NCBI GenBank assembly: GCA_905215675.1
Contig: CAJMRA010000150.1
Coordinates: forward strand, 1-6,443
Length of the DNA stretch: 6,443 nucleotides
Reading direction: 5' to 3'
From: an uncultured bacterium
GTDB taxonomy: Bacteria; Desulfobacterota; Desulfovibrionia; Desulfovibrionales; Desulfovibrionaceae
The notes under the pieces: generated by a model
Database searches by the model: none
What the model saw: the letters and a program-made list of their open reading frames with translations, nothing else
What the model was told of the DNA's origin: nothing
Position numbers and translations under genes: made by a program
Shown here: positions 5,141 through 6,443 of the stretch, one piece after another
Position numbering within the stretch: the first letter of the stretch is position 1
Layout: each line of letters opens with the position of its first letter

Positions 5141-6349
5141 TCAGGGCAGCAGCTCTTCCGGGAGTACGGCAATGCCCGCCATGCTTCCCGGGTAGAGGCG
5201 TCCCAGCCTGTCGTCGAGGCCCAGGGCGGCGACGCCGTTGACCGTGAGCATGCGGATCAGGGCTTCCGCGGGCAGTCCCCAGCGTCGGCGCAGGGCGACG
5301 GCTTCCTTGCGGACATCCAGATCGCTGTTGGAGCTGAGTCCGTCCGTGCCGAGGCACAGGAGCACGCCCGCATGGGCCAGCATTTCCACCGGAGCCGCGC
5401 CCACGGCCAGATTGGCGTTGGAGCGGGGACACAGGCAGACGGCCGTGTCACCGTGCGCCAGCAGGGCGGCCTCCGCGGCGTCCACATGGACGCAGTGCAC
5501 GGCCAGCGTGCCCGCGCCCAGCAGACCGAGCGCCCGCGCGTATTCCACGGGCCGCATATGCGGGGCCTGCCAGCTTTGCGGCAGCACCGTGCCGCCGTAC
5601 AGCTCCCGCAGCGGGCCGTCGCCCAGCTCAAGCAGGCGCATTTCCTCCTCGCTTTCGGCAAGATGCAGGACAAAGGGCCTGTCCATGGCCTTGCAGAAGG
5701 CGTGGGCGTCGCGCAGCACGTCCTCGTCGGTGGAGTAGAGGGCGTGTCCGGCGGGCGCGCAGCGGCGATCCAGCCCCGGAATGGAGGTCGCTGCCCGGCG
5801 GCAGCGGGGCGGCCAGGGGCGGCGCTGATCAATGAAGGGAGGTTTTGCGCCGAACCATTCGCAAAGATGGGTGACGCCCACGCCGTACCGTGCGGCGGCG
5901 GCGTCCACGCTGGTCAGGTCCTGCCCGGCGTAGTCCGCCGCATGTCGCGTGCCGCAGTCCGCCAGCGCGGCGCAGGCGGCGTCGATGGCCGCGTCCCTTT
6001 CCTCCTGCGCGTCCTGCTCCCGCAACAGGGCGATCAGGCTGCGCAGCCACGGCGTGAAGCCCTGCCCCCAGCGGGTGCGCCCCGCCGTCCAGGAAAGCTG
6101 AATGTGGCAATGGGCATTGATAAGGCCCGGAATGACGGCCACATCCCCGAGATCGCGGATTTCCGTTCCGGAGGGAATATCCATGGGCCAGCGTTCCACG
6201 GCTTCCACCATGCCGTAACGCAGCAGCACGACGCCGTTGTCCACGGCCCGCAGGGGGGCCGCCAGCGCATCCCAGCCCCGGGCGGGACTTTCCTCCGTCA
6301 GGGGATAGATTGTTCTGGCCCTGATGGCCACCATATCGGGTAGGTTCAT
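5141..6349 (-). CDS. Metal-dependent amidohydrolase / deaminase (TrzA-ATZ-like)
   Basis: This 402-residue TIM-barrel hydrolase is probably a zinc-dependent deaminase of an adenine-type or related ring. Visible metal and catalytic residues are H80-C-H82 in IPGLINAHCHIQLS, H202 in GHALYST, H229 and E232 in LHLAES, H285/H288 in VHCVH, and D336 in LGTDGLSSNSDLDVRKE. The N-terminal strand (IRARTIYPL) and C-terminal LGRLYPGSMAGIAVL are the usual small composite beta domain. The pattern NAHCHIQLS followed by GQGFTPWLRSL recalls aminodeoxyfutalosine deaminases of the futalosine menaquinone pathway, found in this bacterial group; other nucleoside or chlorohydrolase-like activities remain possible, so no symbol is given. 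The ATG at 6349 has only a weak GCGAGAA upstream; an ATG at 6334 is the alternative. The stop is TGA. It is the first of three leftward genes, and copy D abuts its start. Confidence 0.88.
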   Translation of the reverse strand: MNLPDMVAIRARTIYPLTEESPARGWDALAAPLRAVDNGVVLLRYGMVEAVERWPMDIPSGTEIRDLGDVAVIPGLINAHCHIQLSWTAGRTRWGQGFTPWLRSLIALLREQDAQEERDAAIDAACAALADCGTRHAADYAGQDLTSVDAAAARYGVGVTHLCEWFGAKPPFIDQRRPWPPRCRRAATSIPGLDRRCAPAGHALYSTDEDVLRDAHAFCKAMDRPFVLHLAESEEEMRLLELGDGPLRELYGGTVLPQSWQAPHMRPVEYARALGLLGAGTLAVHCVHVDAAEAALLAHGDTAVCLCPRSNANLAVGAAPVEMLAHAGVLLCLGTDGLSSNSDLDVRKEAVALRRRWGLPAEALIRMLTVNGVAALGLDDRLGRLYPGSMAGIAVLPEELLP

Positions 6350-6363
6350 GTGGTTCTCGCTTT

Positions 6364-6443
6364 GCGACGCCGTCGCGGCCCGAAGTGCGCGGAAAAACCG
6401 CGTTTTTTCCGCGAAACGACAGGCCGTATGGTTTGAAACGCGC
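6364..6443 (+). repeat. Dispersed hairpin repeat, copy D (cut by right window edge)
   Basis: The copy begins near a GCGACG-CCGTCGC palindrome (6364-6376) that stands in the place of the GC hairpin of copies B and C. It continues through the terminator-like hairpin (6388-6408) and the invariant linker GAAACGACAGGCCGTATGG into the first arm of the core hairpin (TTTGAAACGC, 6432-6441). The base at stem position 8 is C, as in copy C, so a G is predicted at its partner beyond the edge. It starts about 15 nt upstream of the amidohydrolase ATG, in the same orientation relative to that gene as copy C has to the chemoreceptor. Confidence 0.85.
6388..6408 (+). terminator. Terminator-like hairpin inside copy D
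   Basis: CGCGG (6388-6392), A5 loop, CCGCG (6398-6402), T6 (6403-6408): the best-formed example of this module in the window. A competing longer stem joins CGCGGAAAAA (6388-6397) with TTTTTTCCGCG (6403-6413), leaving CCGCG as loop; the two folds exclude each other. It faces right, away from the amidohydrolase, so any gene it serves lies outside the window or is antisense. Confidence 0.4.

Noticed and set aside
2903..6343. A 1146-codon open frame on the plus strand, antisense to the GGDEF-EAL and amidohydrolase genes
   Set aside because: It mirrors two clearly homologous minus-strand genes and their intergenic gap. GC-rich codon use commonly keeps the opposing frame open. The translation shows no recognisable domain.
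1..6443. CRISPR array
   Set aside because: The repeats are few, far apart, differently oriented and not separated by uniform spacers.

Overview
The window looks like chromosomal DNA from a GC-rich sulfate-reducing bacterium of the Desulfovibrionaceae. The main reason is the flavodoxin at 237-692, which closely resembles the short-chain Desulfovibrio flavodoxins. The other genes fit: a Cys-rich PAS chemoreceptor, a PAS-GAF-GGDEF-EAL protein and a Desulfovibrio-style amidohydrolase. These assignments rest on remembered family motifs; no search was run.

Layout. Positions 1-116 hold one copy (A) of an intergenic repeat. Positions 117-236 hold the flavodoxin promoter with a good Fur-box match, followed by the flavodoxin gene (+). 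Positions 693-1176 have no convincing gene but are packed with structure. A 258-bp element (copy B, 794-1051) has 27-nt terminal inverted repeats and terminator-like hairpins on both strands, and an 83-nt three-way-junction fold lies at 1082-1164. Then come three leftward genes: a methyl-accepting chemotaxis protein (1177-2700), a PAS-GAF-GGDEF-EAL c-di-GMP protein (2957-5056) and a metal-dependent amidohydrolase/deaminase (5141-6349). Copy C of the repeat lies upstream of the chemoreceptor (2730-2862). Copy D lies immediately upstream of the amidohydrolase and runs off the right edge (6364-6443).

How the parts work together. The flavodoxin is probably made under iron limitation, as a replacement for ferredoxin. 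The chemoreceptor and the GGDEF-EAL protein are both sensory, one feeding CheA/CheW and the other c-di-GMP. Each has a PAS domain with a cysteine cluster, which suggests related cytosolic redox, metal or ligand sensing. The EAL domain has lost residues normally needed for phosphodiesterase activity, while the GGDEF half looks intact, so the protein is more likely a diguanylate cyclase. The amidohydrolase and GGDEF-EAL genes are 84 nt apart with no visible terminator and may be cotranscribed.

The least ordinary content is the repeat family. It has four copies in 6.4 kb, with a shared series of hairpins, one compensatory base-pair change between copies, and two mutually exclusive hairpins (terminator versus longer stem) in its centre. 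No wholly new protein system is evident; the repeat and the three-way junction are the parts worth following.
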